Assembly (NCBI GenBank): GCA_032988165.1
Contig: JANTQF010000332.1
Span: forward strand, 1 to 39,312
Source: Emmonsiellopsis sp. PD_33
Lineage: Eukaryota > Ascomycota > Eurotiomycetes > Onygenales > Ajellomycetaceae
Length of the DNA stretch: 39,312 nt
Direction: 5' to 3'
Part shown: piece after piece, positions 22,141 through 33,590 of the stretch
Position numbering within the stretch: position 1 is the first letter of the stretch
Layout of the letters: each line of letters opens with the position of its first letter
The notes under the pieces: model-generated
The model's database searches: none
The model's input: only the letters and a program-made list of their open reading frames with translations
Told to the model about the DNA's origin: nothing
Program-made: the position numbers and the translations under genes

Positions 22141-23975
22141 ATGTCCCGGCCTTCCCTCCCCTCTTCCGCCTCCGAGTCCTCGTAGCTCGAGTCCTCTGGT
22201 TTCTCCCGACTACTTTGTTAGACGCTCCTTTGAACTTGCAGCCCTGCCCTGTGTTAGCCCGTCCACCTCCAGCAGACACACCCACTCCGCACACCCAGCC
22301 CCGAAAGCAATCGCATCAGCGCTCCCCAGCTAGCCTGGGACCAACTCTCTCGCCTTGTCGGGCAATCCAGGTCAATCCGGCTCGCCTAGCAGGGCGCTGC
22401 CATCTCGTTCACGGGCCAGTTCAACCATCGTGGAGAACGACGACTCATACACCGCTCCTCCTCCCCATTCGCCTACCTCGGGGCCATCCTCAAACCCTCC
22501 CTCCCCCTGTCCCCCTCCATTCTCGTCCCTCTACTCCGCTCCTGACGCAGAGCTTGATCGCATCAAGGCATCGGTGACTGAATCCGCCGCCTCGTGCCTC
22601 CCAGCCTTTGCCCCGGCACCGCCGTTTGACGAACCCTCCCCCGCTTTCTCTCCACCCCCTGCGCCGCCTGTTGTTGCGGATACCAAAGCCGCTCTTTCAC
22701 GGGATAAAAAGGGAGAATCGTCAGGGAAGGGCCTAGACGACGGAGAACCGCCACCGCCGTATACTGAAGGGTCGAGTCCGCTCGAGTCGTTTACGTACGT
22801 CATGGCTGCTGCTGGAGGAGCTGCGTCGATCATTACACAGGTGCAGCAGACAGGTGGCCCGCCGCTGAACACTCTTGGGGATATTGGAGGCGATGAGCAT
22901 ATCACGCTAGATTTACGGTGAGCACATGTGTCCTTCAGAGAGGTTATTTTAGAGCTCATTATCTGACAACTGCATGGATAGTGGCACTCGATTCACGCTA
23001 TCGCGCGACGAATTACTCACACTGCCAGAGTTTGTTCTGTTGTCCTTATTCCCTAATGGACTTCTTCCCGATGGACACATGGGAACGTTCCACGAGGGCG
23101 ATGTATATCCTGTGGATGTGAGTTTACGAAATAACTCTCCTTCTCTATACGTGGCTTTGGGGCTATTAGACCGAACTGATACTAATATACCGTTTAGTAT
23201 GACCCCGCATCTCTCCAATATATGCTGGATTTTTTCCGTTCGGTAGCGCAGTCGATTCCCTCATCTACTCCGTCTCCGACCACGGCGCCTGAAGGCGAAT
23301 ACGATCCGATGCAGAATTCCACTCGAGATATGCTACAAGGACGGGCTGGCATTATCGTCCTGCGTGAGGACCTGGATTTCTATGTTATTCCGCCTACAGT
23401 TGATATCGACCACCCGGAAATGATAGAGGTAAAACGAGCTGCTGGAAGGGCTTTGTTAAAGCAAGATGGGATCTTTTCAGGGCTACGAAAGAGCGACGAG
23501 GCCGGAACGACCGAGCAGCATCTTATTGAGATGTTAACCGCAGGGTAGGTAGCGTTTATTTCTCCCTTGCTTCAGTGCTGGCTATTTCTATTCTAGTTGC
23601 TTACACTCAACAGCGGTTTCAATCACGACGATCGATGGGGCCACCGTGCCGGCGAACCAAACAAAGCCGTCATCTGCAGCTTGGCTCTGGCCAAGCTTCG
23701 CACCGATATCCGGGGTGATCTAGCCAACAACAATGCTGTCGGAATGGCGCAGAAGTTGCTTCTTTTCTGGAGAAAGCCGGCGCGACGATGTTGGTGGGAG
23801 GGTGTTGAGCTGGATAATGTAGAGGGAGTAGAAGGGAAGTTGAAAGTGTGGATCCGAAGGGTCTGGACGCTAGAGATGGTGAGTTTTATTAGATATCTCT
23901 TTGTCTTTGACAATGCTCTACTCTCTGCTTGAGCGAGCTAACAAATTCGTCCAGAGCGTCATTGGATTGCGTTGA
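22141..23975 (+). CDS. WHI2-like BTB/POZ domain protein
   Basis: Whi2-type proteins carry a BTB/KCTD-like fold and act in general stress and low-amino-acid TORC1 control with phosphatases Psr1/Psr2. Firm exons: 22982-23117, 23198-23544, 23614-23878, 23955-23975 (last exon is SVIGLR-stop). The preceding exon ends at 22917; its frame is closed by a stop at 22331-22333, so it starts after an intron. My best join is ATG at 22141-22181 (MSRPSLPSSASES) spliced to 22393; with it the CDS is 1335 nt, 444 aa. That donor (GTAGCT) is weak. BTB segment: GTRFTLSRDELLTLPEFVLLSLFPNGLL (from about 189) and GDVYPVDYDPASLQYMLDFFR. It continues with LREDLDFYVIPP and the C-terminal KVWIRRVWTLEM. The N-terminal 190 residues are Pro/Ser-rich and disordered. 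Family call moderate; start low. Confidence 0.8.
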
Positions 23976-24858
23976 ACGAGAAGGCGCCGCGCCAGCCAGC
24001 CAGTCTACTGTTGACGTCGATTCACACGTCTGAAGGATTTCCATTTGTGTCTTGTTCCGCAGCATTACGTATCTTTGTTTGTAACTATACCACAATATCC
24101 CCCTGATTTTTGCTTTGTCTGTCTGCCTGTCTGTCTGCGTCGATATTTGCGACCATGGTGAGCATGAGATCTGTCCGTCTGAGATTGGTAGCAGACGGGA
24201 ATCTCTCCGCCTTTTTGCCTTGCTATTTCATGAGCATGTTCTTCTTTCTCGGTCTTTTTTCTCGTTTTTTCTTTTGTCTGAGCCCCCAGCAAGCTAGTTT
24301 CTCTCCGTCGACCCATGTCAAATCAGAAAACACATTTGCCGTGCCGTGCCAATCTCGGACACGGTGTTCGATAAGGACCTTTCAATCCATAGCCCCATGT
24401 CCATCCTGTAGTAATTAATCCATTCGCGCTGGGGTAGACCGCGCTAAAATCTGAGTCTTGGCGCGGGACGGTTGGCGATGGCGCTAGTCCGCATCGGGAC
24501 TGGCGGCTCTGCGACCTCCAACGCGACTTTTGACGATCCAAGACAAGACTCCAGCGAGCAACGAAGAACAATTCCACATCGCCGGCAGACCACGACTGGA
24601 GAGCCTCCGCTGCGAGAGTATTGGTGCTTGCGCCCGCATATACCTAGTTCTACTCTTACCCGTCCCGTGTCTCCTGCGCCCATCCTCCCCGGGACTGCTT
24701 TTCCTTCCATCCCAACAGGCCTGGGTCCTGTCGCAAACCCAGCTCCCCTAGTTACCAGCTTCTATTATACGCCTCCCGCCCATCGCGGCCCCAAACCCGC
24801 CGCGCACCCTCGCATCCACGGTAACAGAGTCATGCGAGACAGATATTGATCGCCCACA
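23976..24858. other. Intergenic region, SFH1 promoter
   Basis: About 880 bp. T/C-rich with TGTCTGTCTGCC words near 24113-24140. A 125-codon open frame (24472-24849) ends just before the SFH1 start without a conserved-looking domain, so I treat it as chance or 5' leader. No RNA gene seen. Confidence 0.5.
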
Positions 24859-26762
24859 ATGTCTCCCGCGCAAGGATACATCACCTCCTACTCCCCTCGC
24901 CTTCGCCAGTACGGCAACGCGCTCCTCACCCCCATCATCCCGCCCGCCCAAAACATCCCCGCTCCCAGAACCACCAAACGTGGCACAGTCGCGGTTAACT
25001 ATGCGGAGGATGGATATGACGATGAAGATTTCGACGACAGTGAAGGCCCCAGACGACCCACCGGATTACGGAGTCTAAGAAGAGAGGAGATCAACCCGGA
25101 CAGAGGGCCGACGGGGGAGAAGTTGGGCACGGAAATACAGGCCCCCGTCGATGTACAGCCTAATTTTAGAGACTGGGTGGTCAAGAAGGTGCTGAAGCCG
25201 GGGTATGTTTCCTGAACGAAAGAAAATTATTGGATGGGTTGATCAATTAACGGATATTCGGTGGTAGGAAGAAGAAGCAGATGAGCGCCCAAGCGCAACT
25301 CCCACTGACCCTAGTTCCCATCCGAATCGACCTCGAAGTCCCCGCCTTCCAACCCGCAGAGCCATTCCCCTTACCGCGAAACTACCTAGAACTCGGACTG
25401 AACCCTGCGTCACCCGCATATCGAAAGCCAGAACCCGCCCCGCCATATCGAATTAAGGATACGTTTCTTTGGAATTTACATGAAGCCCTAACGACGCCCG
25501 AGGAGTTTGCAACGACCATGGTCCGCGAGTTGGATTTGCCAAACACCCAGGCCATGACGGTGGCAATCACCAACCAAATACGGCAGCAGTTGGAAGAGTA
25601 TGCTGGTGTCGCGCTACATCCGTTATTCCAGAGTTCACAGCAAAACGGCACAGCTCCGTCTAGAGATGCTTCTTCAACGCCGGCTCCGACAAATGCTGCG
25701 ACTCCTGTCTCATACACTGACACCGCGCCTGGCAAGGGCAGCGTTGTCGCGTCCTCCCATCCCCTTTCACTCACTGATAACGAGCTAAATCCCGATGACG
25801 CCTATCGTTGCGTTGTCAACCTTAATATCAACCTCCAAAACAGACTTTATACTGATAAGTTCGAATGGTCGCTTCTCCACTCCCAAGGGCTTGCCGAGCA
25901 GTTTGCGCGGGTAACGTGTGCGGACCTTGGATTGGGCCCGGAATGGGTGAGCGCGGTATCGCACGGGATTTACGAGGCGGTGTTGAAGCTGAAGAAGGAA
26001 GTGTGCGAAAGCGGCGGACTTATCAGCGGCATGGGCGGGTACGGGAATGAAATCGACAACCAAGCCGCAAACGGAGGCGAAGCCGGTTGGCGATACGACC
26101 CTGAAGGTCTAGGAGACGAATGGGAGCCAAAGGTGGAAACGCTATCGAAGGAAGAAATAGAAAAGCGGGAAGGAGATAGAGAACGACAGATACGGCGGTT
26201 GCGAAGAGAGACGGCGAGGTTTTCTTCAACGACTGGCATCGCGCCTGAACTCACGCGGCAGAGCTCGTCGGGATACTTTGATGTTCCTGATAGCAGCGAG
26301 CCGATGGGTCGGGGCGAGCGGAGTAAGAAGAAGCGCCGCTTCCGAAGTCTTAGCCCGCTTGGAAGAAGTGGTACGCCTGGGGGGAGAGGGACTCCGGAGA
26401 CCGCTAGCGGTACGGCGGGATATGGAGGTGGAGGTGGGACGCTTACTGACTGGTCAGTTTCCCCTTTTTGCTGTAGTGCAACCCATTTCTTAGCTGTGAT
26501 ATTGACAACCTGATAGGGAGAGACAAACATGGCGATGTTCCAACTGCGCCGTCTGGGGTACAGCGGTGTGGGCTGTCCGAGACGGCCCAGCTGGTCCCAG
26601 GGTAATTACTCATCCGCCTCCCCTTCCATTCAATCATTTCAATCATGCTGACATTGTATACAGACGCTATGCCACAACTGCGGCCTCCTTTACGAACGCG
26701 ATAAGCAGGTCCCCGTATGGCCGAGAGGCTTGCATCGCATTGATATCCCCGTTGGCCGTTGA
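24859..26762 (+). CDS. SFH1: SNF5/SMARCB1-family subunit, SFH1-like, with zinc finger
   Basis: Core subunit of a RSC or SWI/SNF-type chromatin remodeller; SNF5 repeats contact the nucleosome acidic patch or complex partners. Exons 24859-25202, 25268-26452, 26517-26601, 26664-26762; 1713 nt, 570 aa, in frame. N-terminal MSPAQGYITSYSPRLRQYGN is typical of fungal Sfh1 proteins. SNF5 repeat 1 runs from LTLVPIRIDLEV (about 128) through DTFLWNLHEALTTPEEFA (179-200). Repeat 2 includes AYRCVVNLNINLQNRLYTDK and HSQGLAEQFARVTCADLGL (about 292-340). A charged region near 400-470 is rich in RERQIRRLRRE and KKKRR. The C-terminus is a GATA-like zinc finger: C517-x2-C520, then C541-x2-C544 with VWAVRDGPAGPRTLCHNCG, ending PVWPRGLHRIDIPVGR. 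SNF5 proper versus SFH1 cannot be fully settled by eye; length favours SFH1. Confidence 0.92.
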
Positions 26763-27811
26763 TATATCCATTTCTTCCCTTCTCTTCCTCTCCAAAACCT
26801 TTTTATTTTTTTGATGGAGAAAAATGATTCCGCTTCTTCTCTTTTTGTTTCTCTACTTGATGTACGATTAAGCTTATTCTTGTAATATCAAGCATATAGA
26901 AATTTGTCTTCTTTATTTTTTTTCCTTCAAGGGAAAATAGGACGGAATAGAGAGGACTTGGCGGGTTTTTTATTTAACCTGTTGTTGTTTGAAAGGGCTT
27001 TTTTATATTATTTTCATACCTACCTCGTGCCATCCACACACACATCTATCTTCTAACCCCCCCCCATACCATATCCAGGCGTCTCCGCAGATCAACCCGA
27101 TACCCACATGCAAGGTAAGTGACCAACCCCCTTCTTCCCACTCCACCATTCACACTACCATTCCCAGCTACCATATAACTCTCCCACCACAAGGTTCGAT
27201 TACCTACTACCTACTCACTCCGGCCGGTGACGAACCCCCTACCTATCCCCAAGAAACCCCACCATTCACAGACCCATATCACATCACCGCGGCATCCTAT
27301 GATTTTATTCCTAGTCACCTCACGTCGAGCATTCAACCATATCGCCTCGTTTCTTTCACGTGTCTTGAGTATATGGGGATGTTAGGTTTTAAGGGACGTC
27401 CGCCGAGTTCTCCTCCTCCTTTCTTCTTTTTCCTGTTCGGGCCCTATCTGGTTTTCTATACTATGTTATACATACTAAAGCAAGGGATCCCAGGTCGTGG
27501 GGGAGGGGTATTTTGTTACTCGTCTATTGCATATCTATCTATATCTACAACCTTCTACATCTGCCCCACCGAAACCCGTATGAACCACTAGGAAGGCTAT
27601 CAGCCCGGAACGCAAAGGCTAGACCTGGTCCTGGTTAACAAAGCCATACATGCATGCATCCCCGGATGAGGAGCGGCGATTATCTCTCAACCATTCCGAC
27701 GTTCTTGAGGCTCGAAAACCCAGCTGACAAGACAAGTCCATGATTACTTTGCAGACTGACGACGGAAAATCTTCCCGGCGGAATCTTACGGATCCACCCG
27801 CACGATGTCGT
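26763..27811. other. Intergenic region downstream of SFH1
   Basis: T-rich 3' UTR-like sequence to about 26990, then a C-rich low-complexity stretch (CCCCCC, CATACC, CTACC). The open frame at 26989-27591 (200 codons) is compositionally biased, ends with a chance hydrophobic segment and lacks conserved-looking sequence; I do not call it a gene. Confidence 0.5.
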
Positions 27812-28138
27812 CTATTGCTTCTCACTAGCAGGGAACGCCGCAGACATATCCGTCCCCAGCCAGCCCATAGTCTTCAACAATCCAATCTTCTTGCGAATCT
27901 GACGATATTGTCTTTTCTTTCGCTCCAATATGGTGGTATTAAATATCGCTTGAGTTTCATGAACCTCCAAGCCCCAAATGACAAAGCGAATTTCTCGCAC
28001 CGGCATCAGGAGACTTCTTCCTGCCACAAATACGGGATTATGACGCTTAGACGTTCGCGTGTTACAAAGGGAGGACTGACTCGAGGACGGTGTATTAGGA
28101 TTAATTTCAAGGTGTCTATACGCCCAAGGTGTTCTCAT
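27812..28138 (-). CDS. Hypothetical small ORF, possibly a gene fragment
   Basis: A 108-codon minus-strand frame. Its C-terminal half, from VREIRFVIWGLEVHETQ to LLKTMGWLGTDMSAAF, has alternating hydrophobic and basic residues (TTILERKKRQYRQIRKKIG) that look more like coding sequence than chance. No family recognised. The neighbourhood is full of decayed fragments, so this may be an exon of a broken gene rather than a complete protein. The overlapping plus-strand frame looks less protein-like. Confidence 0.25.
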   Translation of the reverse strand: MRTPWAYRHLEINPNTPSSSQSSLCNTRTSKRHNPVFVAGRSLLMPVREIRFVIWGLEVHETQAIFNTTILERKKRQYRQIRKKIGLLKTMGWLGTDMSAAFPASEKQ

Positions 28139-28469
28139 CCAAATCCCTCACACGTGGGGTGCGAGCGGTCGCCAGCCAGGAGGAGCCAGTAGGTAATGTG
28201 GTGCCAGCTGATTTGAGCAGGAAGAAGAACTCTATGCTGCCCAAGCTAACGGAAGCCTCTCTCAAACCATCTGCGCTGAGGGATGGCCCTACCATTTTAA
28301 ATCAAATGGCAAGCCAAGAAACCTGGGGCCAAACCGGGAGACCAATTTCCCCCCGCTGACAGAACTCCTTGGAATGCCTCTGCCCAAACTGGTTGGAAAT
28401 ATTGCGACAGTTTCGGGCGTCAGTTTAGTGAGGACATCATCCGTTTCGACCCTGCGTACACTACCGTGG

Positions 28470-28690
28470 GGGTCAGCTAAAGGGCGCCAATTATATATAT
28501 AGCCCCAAAAATAACTTACTTTATCCGAACTACCTTCCAACACCCGGAAGGGAGACCATGTATATCGAGCGGCCAGCTTTACCTCGATAATATCCGCTTC
28601 CAGCCAGGCAATCATCTTGCTGCCTGCGACGACCTTGTCCCCCTGGCCGTGCCTGGGTCGGGAGTCGGCTCTGCCGTTTAACCCCAAAAT
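28470..28690 (-). pseudogene. Decayed coding fragment, copy A of a paralogous pair
   Basis: Minus-strand reading gives DKVVAGSKMIAWLEADIIEV, then KLAARYTWSPFRVLEGSSDK, followed by a GTAAGT donor-like site. A second segment at 28900-29000 reads GSKFIVLLGPDVISVTLA in the same orientation. The two DNA segments share a recognisable alignment, including a common GGGCGCCAA word followed by a TATATATAT run, so they are diverged copies of one ancestral sequence. Family unknown; the motif is GSKxIxxLxxDxIxVxLA. Copy A is open longer; neither has a convincing full gene. Confidence 0.4.
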
Positions 28691-28879
28691 TCCCCTATCT
28701 TCTATCCCTGATCAGCGAAATGGTGGTGAATAAACGTCGCGGCCTTTGATATTCTGCCAATTCCCCATGCCACGGTTTGAGACAGAAGTATTCACCACGT
28801 TCTTCAGCGTCGATGTCGTAGTAATTAAAGCATCTATGACAGGACACGAGCGAGCGGAGGTAGTGGAGCACTTTAACAA

Positions 28880-29010
28880 CTGTGGGACACAGGAAAAAGG
28901 GCGCCAACCATATATATATCGTGCGCCAGCGTTACCGAGATAACATCCGGTCCCAGCAAGACGATAAACTTGCTCCCTCCGCCGACCTTGGGATTCAGAA
29001 AAGCAGTGCC
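28880..29010 (-). pseudogene. Decayed coding fragment, copy B of a paralogous pair
   Basis: Diverged duplicate of copy A about 400 bp away. It keeps the GSK..I..L..D.I.V.LA pattern (minus strand) and the GGGCGCC plus TATATATAT landmark. Relative to A it lacks the stretch of about 60 bp lying between the TATATA run and the conserved block, in the place where copy A has an intron-donor-like GTAAGT. Confidence 0.4.
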
Positions 29011-29221
29011 TCCCTACCGAGTACGCACTGTTGATATCAAGTTGAAGCCTCATAAACTAGTCGAATACATCCAGGTCCATGTATCTCTATCAAAGCGTCT
29101 CAGAAAAATGGGCGAGAAACTAATAGATAACCCCAGTGGTGGTCAATTTGATATGGGGGAATTCCAGCATTTACACCACACAACCTTAAGTTACACATCG
29201 GAGAACCTATATAGGCAATAG

Positions 29222-30406
29222 GACCCAAAAAGCCAAAAGCCACACCGCGCGGATACGTGCTTTTGCTGAACGTTATGACGACAAGGGAGCGGCCTTTTTT
29301 TCGCCCGTACGAACAAAGATCGCGCGGTTATTATCCCCCAGGATAATATTACAATGGCCTCCTATCTGCGACCAGTGTCAAACAAGAGGGCAATTTGGCT
29401 GGGGATATTAAGGAGCGGCGGAAAAAGCCAAATGGGGGACTCACATGGTTTCTAAGCCAGGTTCTTCGAGACCTGGCGGTGCCTTTCATGTCCTGCAATC
29501 ACAGATGGATTGGTGGATACTTGGTGAGAATCTGCCCTAACTGACAAAGATTGTGGATGAAGTGGTCATTTAGCAGAAGAGGAAGCAGTTGATTTTTATC
29601 CGCTACCCAATGCCACACTTCCTCGCTGAGACCCCACACGGCTGCCCCGCATCCCGTGCCTCCGGCTCTGGCTGTCGTTGAAGTTTTGGCAGCCAGTGGG
29701 CATCAAACCGCCGGAGCAATAATAGTCGCGCTACAGTGGAGTCTTCGATACCCCCTACAGCCCCGAGGAACATCCAGACTTCTCCATGAGAGCAGGATGG
29801 AGAAGTCATGGTTTGGGTGAAAGACGAAATGATCCATGCATACTTTTCGGCTCCAGAGAATGAAAGAAGAAAGTATCATGGCGTTAGGTATGCTTCTATG
29901 GCTGTCCCTTTGTTTTATTTCTAAGTGCTAATTTTAACCTTTTCAGTTTTACCTTTCTGTTGAACTAGGTTGGTCAATCCAACCCCTTATACTTCCATAA
30001 CCCACTAGATATCAACATGATCTGTGTCTTTTTACCGGTCATAGCCAGCCTATTTTGACTCACAAGGGGAGCTTAAGAATGGACGACATCATAAGTTTCT
30101 AGAACCAGAAAACCTCTCGCCTCAGGACTATGTGCCCCCTCGACTTACCTTTCAATTCCAAGGCCGATGCTTCCAAAGCCACCCCTTCAATCCCAATTGG
30201 ACCGAAAATACTGCATATTACCAGCCCCCCTGGAGTTGGTGCAGTAATGGAATGAGCAGAGTATGAGGATGCATGTACGCTGTAGGGGAAGTTAAAGCGG
30301 TAAGAGAACAATTCTCCCTATCAGTCAAGGACTATAGCTTACACTTGTTTGTGTTAAGTTACCTGCTATCTGTCACCCTGCTTCATGTTTTAGATTCGAT
30401 TTAGCG
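29222..30406. other. Gene-poor accessory stretch
   Basis: Normal GC with no intact gene. A possible exon on plus at 29808-29887 starts ATG, reads MVWVKDEMIHAYFSAPENERRKYHGV and ends at a GTATGC donor, but I could not extend it into a gene. A 68-codon minus frame (29603-29809) overlaps the upstream part. Nothing else supported. Confidence 0.35.
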
Positions 30407-30718
30407 ATGAGATCCCAAACGATGTTCAAGGGGTCTCAGCGACTGGCTGATTTAATATCATATTCTCTCGTGGGTATCCAGATTATCGAAACTAAAAAGT
30501 GGGCGGACGAACACCAAGCGGTGCTACAAAAGAAGTGCTAAGATGCAGATCTCGTCTTTCTATCGAAAAAAGACCCTGCAATTCTGGATGAGGCGACTCT
30601 CGCGTCCCTTGAGGTGGCGGACGCAGATATGGATTCGTTGCAATCAACCATCATACCCGATAGGAATCGTCTATCCGGCAGACTTCAATATAGGCACGAG
30701 TGTCTAGAAGGATCATGA
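30407..30718 (+). pseudogene. Relic gene with one internal stop, unknown family
   Basis: From an ATG the frame runs MRSQTMFKGSQRLADLISYS, then IETKKWADEHQAVLQKKC, a TAA, then DADLVFLSKKDPAILDEATL and DMDSLQSTIIPDRNRL, ending at TGA. The sequence on both sides of the TAA is equally charged and helix-like, so the stop most likely replaced a CAA glutamine codon. 104 codons including both stops. No family recognised. It could be one exon of a larger lost gene. Confidence 0.4.
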
Positions 30719-31358
30719 GCAATGGAAACACCATGCAATAAATAGCGGCGACAGAACAGTACAACATGGGGATACTTGATGGTGAGGTTGGCGTTTAGCA
30801 GGTTTACATCTAGAAATTAGGCGCCTAAAAGGCTTAAAGAGGTCGGGGGAAATATGGACCCAACCACCTACATATACTCGATCCAGTCCTATTTCGCAGG
30901 CTATTCGCGTCGGATGGCACCCTGCCGCACAAGCACGCACTGTATAGCATCCCTAAAATATTGAATCGCCCTGTACTCCGCCGCACCACCGGCTCGTCGA
31001 TGTCTGTCGCAATCAGCGTCCCAGCTCAGATCACCATACTTCTCAACTATGGACGAGGGGAATTACGCATATCCTATCCTTCAGAAGTACGAACATAACG
31101 ACACCAACTTAAAAGGATCCCCCAGATGAATCTTGGAATGTCCCTTGGAGTGATGAGATAAGGACCAAGCCAGTCCTCCCGTCTTCGAATGTACGGAGGT
31201 TGGGTTGACATCGACGCTACTCTACCTTTAGTCGAAGATATCTGGCGTCACATGGAGAAGAGCCTCAGTTTCCAAACAGCGATAATGGACCTTGACAGAT
31301 TTAATAGTTCCCGGCGCACGCCACCATCAACAAGCCGGACGAGTACGTTACCGGCGTC

Positions 31359-31580
31359 ATGAACATCCTCGTCGACAGTCTTGTCTACACCATCGAGTAC
31401 ATCAAAGACACCATGGAATCGGACGCCGCCCTCGCTCTCGGACCCTCCATGCAGGGACACTTGATTATGCTCGATGCTCATCATCTTGTTTTCTTCATCA
31501 ACACCCAGACACTGTTTTATCTATCCACCCTCCACTCGCCCTCCACAAATATGGACTGTTGTCATGAGAAGTTGAAATAA
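31359..31580 (+). CDS. Hypothetical ORF, doubtful
   Basis: 73 codons beginning MNILVDSLVYTIEYIKDTME and containing a hydrophobic segment MLDAHHLVFFINTQTLFYLST. There is no recognisable domain, and an overlapping frame on each strand is also open. It is included because the frame continues upstream without a stop to about 31330, as an internal exon would. Low confidence. Confidence 0.2.
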   Translation: MNILVDSLVYTIEYIKDTMESDAALALGPSMQGHLIMLDAHHLVFFINTQTLFYLSTLHSPSTNMDCCHEKLK

Positions 31581-31858
31581 ACTGACATCTCAATAACCTC
31601 CATTATATGTGCTATATTTCTTCTCTCATTCACCTCTCTCTGTATGTGTGTTCTGATATTCTAGCTTGAATGATCACTGATAATTACAGATTCTTGCGCC
31701 TGCGTGTGTTAGTATAACACAGGACAAGCTGGAAGAACTTGAAAGTGGTTTAAGTGACAGAATCATGAACCCAGAAACCCATAAGCTGGCTAACTCCGCG
31801 CGGCCTAAAACCCCCTCTTTGCCCTATTTAGAAGGCCCCAAGTCCTACCACCATTACT

Positions 31859-33431
31859 ATGGCATTAAGCGGAACTCCGTTTGATTATGGACATAATGAT
31901 ACATAACCATCAACCCAGACGGGTTGGCAGCGCTGTTCGATTCGCTCAGAGGGTCTGCGGAGGCGGCGCGAACAGTTATCCTATCTACATATTCCACATG
32001 GACACACAGAACCTACAAAATTGTGTGTACATGTGAATGGGAAGATAATGCTTCCTTGCAACTGGGGCACCGCTTGAATCACCTATGGAATGGGAGACAG
32101 ATTTCTGAGGTTAAAAATCAACCTGCCAGATACCATTGAATTCCACCTTGGGCATCTTGAAAACATGGCCATCCATGTTGTCTATGCTCATTCAGATGGT
32201 GCAGCTGAGCCACTTGTGATAAAGTGCCAGACGGTTTTCAACGCCTAAGCTAAGGGCATTGCTCGTCTTTGACAAACTCATCACTCAGGTCAAAAAACTG
32301 CTTAACCCCATTTACAAGGCAGGCGATCAGAAAGAGCAACTAGAGGCTGCTGCCGGTCAGTTTGGCCTCCTGGATAATATTATTATCCGACGTTGCTCGG
32401 CAAGTGGTACAATGAACCAATTAGTATCGAACTGTCGCCCGATTTCAGCCTTGGGATCCCAATGCAAGATCGCGTGTTGTACCTGGTCCAATAACAGGGA
32501 CTATGGACCGGGCTGTTGAACGGTCCGCTTGCTGTGAATAGTGTCTACTTTAAATCCGAGAAACGTTCAACTAGTACCAACTATGGGATTCCTGATAGGA
32601 AAGACGCTTTAGTGTTTGGCCTTCATAGCTTTCTTGTTAAAGGGTTGTAGCAAGCTCTTCCTCTGCCCCCTTTAAATATTTTCCCTGCTGATGAGCTGAC
32701 CCCATCTGCCCCTGCTCCTGCTGTATCACCTCATGATTAGGAAATAACTGATGCTTCTCCTGTTTTATCTCCTCAATGCATCCAGCCAACCGTGTTAGAC
32801 ACGCTCGCATACCTAAAATAAACTAAGACCTGGGCAACGCTGGGTGCAATATGTGATGTGATGAAGATCATCTTGATGGACTTTAGTGTTTATGAAAGCT
32901 ATCCAGCAATGGCTAAGCCAAGTCTCATGAGTGTTTCAGCTGCCATTTATTATCATTGAAGTTTGCACTGCTGTTCAAAAGGAAAGTATCAGCTTGTTCC
33001 CTATCCTTGTATTCATTTCGTGAAGCTATTTCCCGCTTTTCTATCCAGAAGCAGCTATGTTCTTCCGCAACCCAGAGATTCATGGTGAAAATTCCGTCCA
33101 CCATGGACTTGATTAAATATGCGAAAGATGATATACTTACTTACTATCCAGTATTCTACTACTGCCTCACACCGACATCGGGCCGCAATGATTTTGAAGT
33201 TATGGACAACTGCAAAGTAAATATCAGGAATCATGTGCCCTTCAGACGGACAGCTTCGATCCACTGGACATAATCAGGAAGACAGTGGGAAATGAGACTG
33301 TCAGACTCAATCTCCCGCCACTGAGCAAGGAAGATATGGCGAATTTGTTTGTGGTGGTAAAGTCTGCTGTTTATGATAGAGGTTTGTCGCATCAGAACAG
33401 GAAGCGGGATTTGTTTCAAACAGAAGGCTGA
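31859..33431 (+). pseudogene. Decayed multi-segment gene, unknown fungal family
   Basis: Successive plus-strand segments read as protein: MALSGTPFDYGHNDT (31859), LAALFDSLRGSAEAARTV, INLPDTIEFHLGHLENMAIH and VVYAHSDGAAEPLVIKCQTV (about 32115-32245). Next come FDKLITQVKKLLNPIYKAG and EQLEAAAGQFGLLDNIIIRR, then, in another frame, NEPISIELSPDFSLGIPMQD and WTGLLNGPLAVNSVYFKSEK, and finally TDSFDPLDIIRKTVGNETVR (33246-33431). At least five stops (in NA*A, VQ*QGL, GL*QAL, HD*EI, LK*T) are TAA or TAG at likely glutamine positions, and one frame change is present. C-to-T decay of a once functional gene is the simplest reading. Product unknown; introns cannot be placed reliably. Confidence 0.5.
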
Positions 33432-33590
33432 AGTGGATAAAAAAAGTGAAAACAGATACAGAGTACTTAGGAGAATAAAACTTAAAAACAATTTCATGAT
33501 CCTCATGGCTCTATGGACTCATATGAATCAAGAGAGCTGTCTGAAAGAAGGCCATTGGACATGGGGATAAATGATCAGCTACGCCTCCAA

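Noticed and set aside
24472..24849. 125-codon open frame just before SFH1
   Set aside because: It ends immediately before a convincing SFH1 start, has no conserved-looking domain and lies where a 5' leader is expected.
26989..27591. 200-codon open frame downstream of SFH1
   Set aside because: Low-complexity Pro/Ser/Thr sequence with chance hydrophobic end; overlaps T-rich 3' UTR-like DNA and shows no domain.
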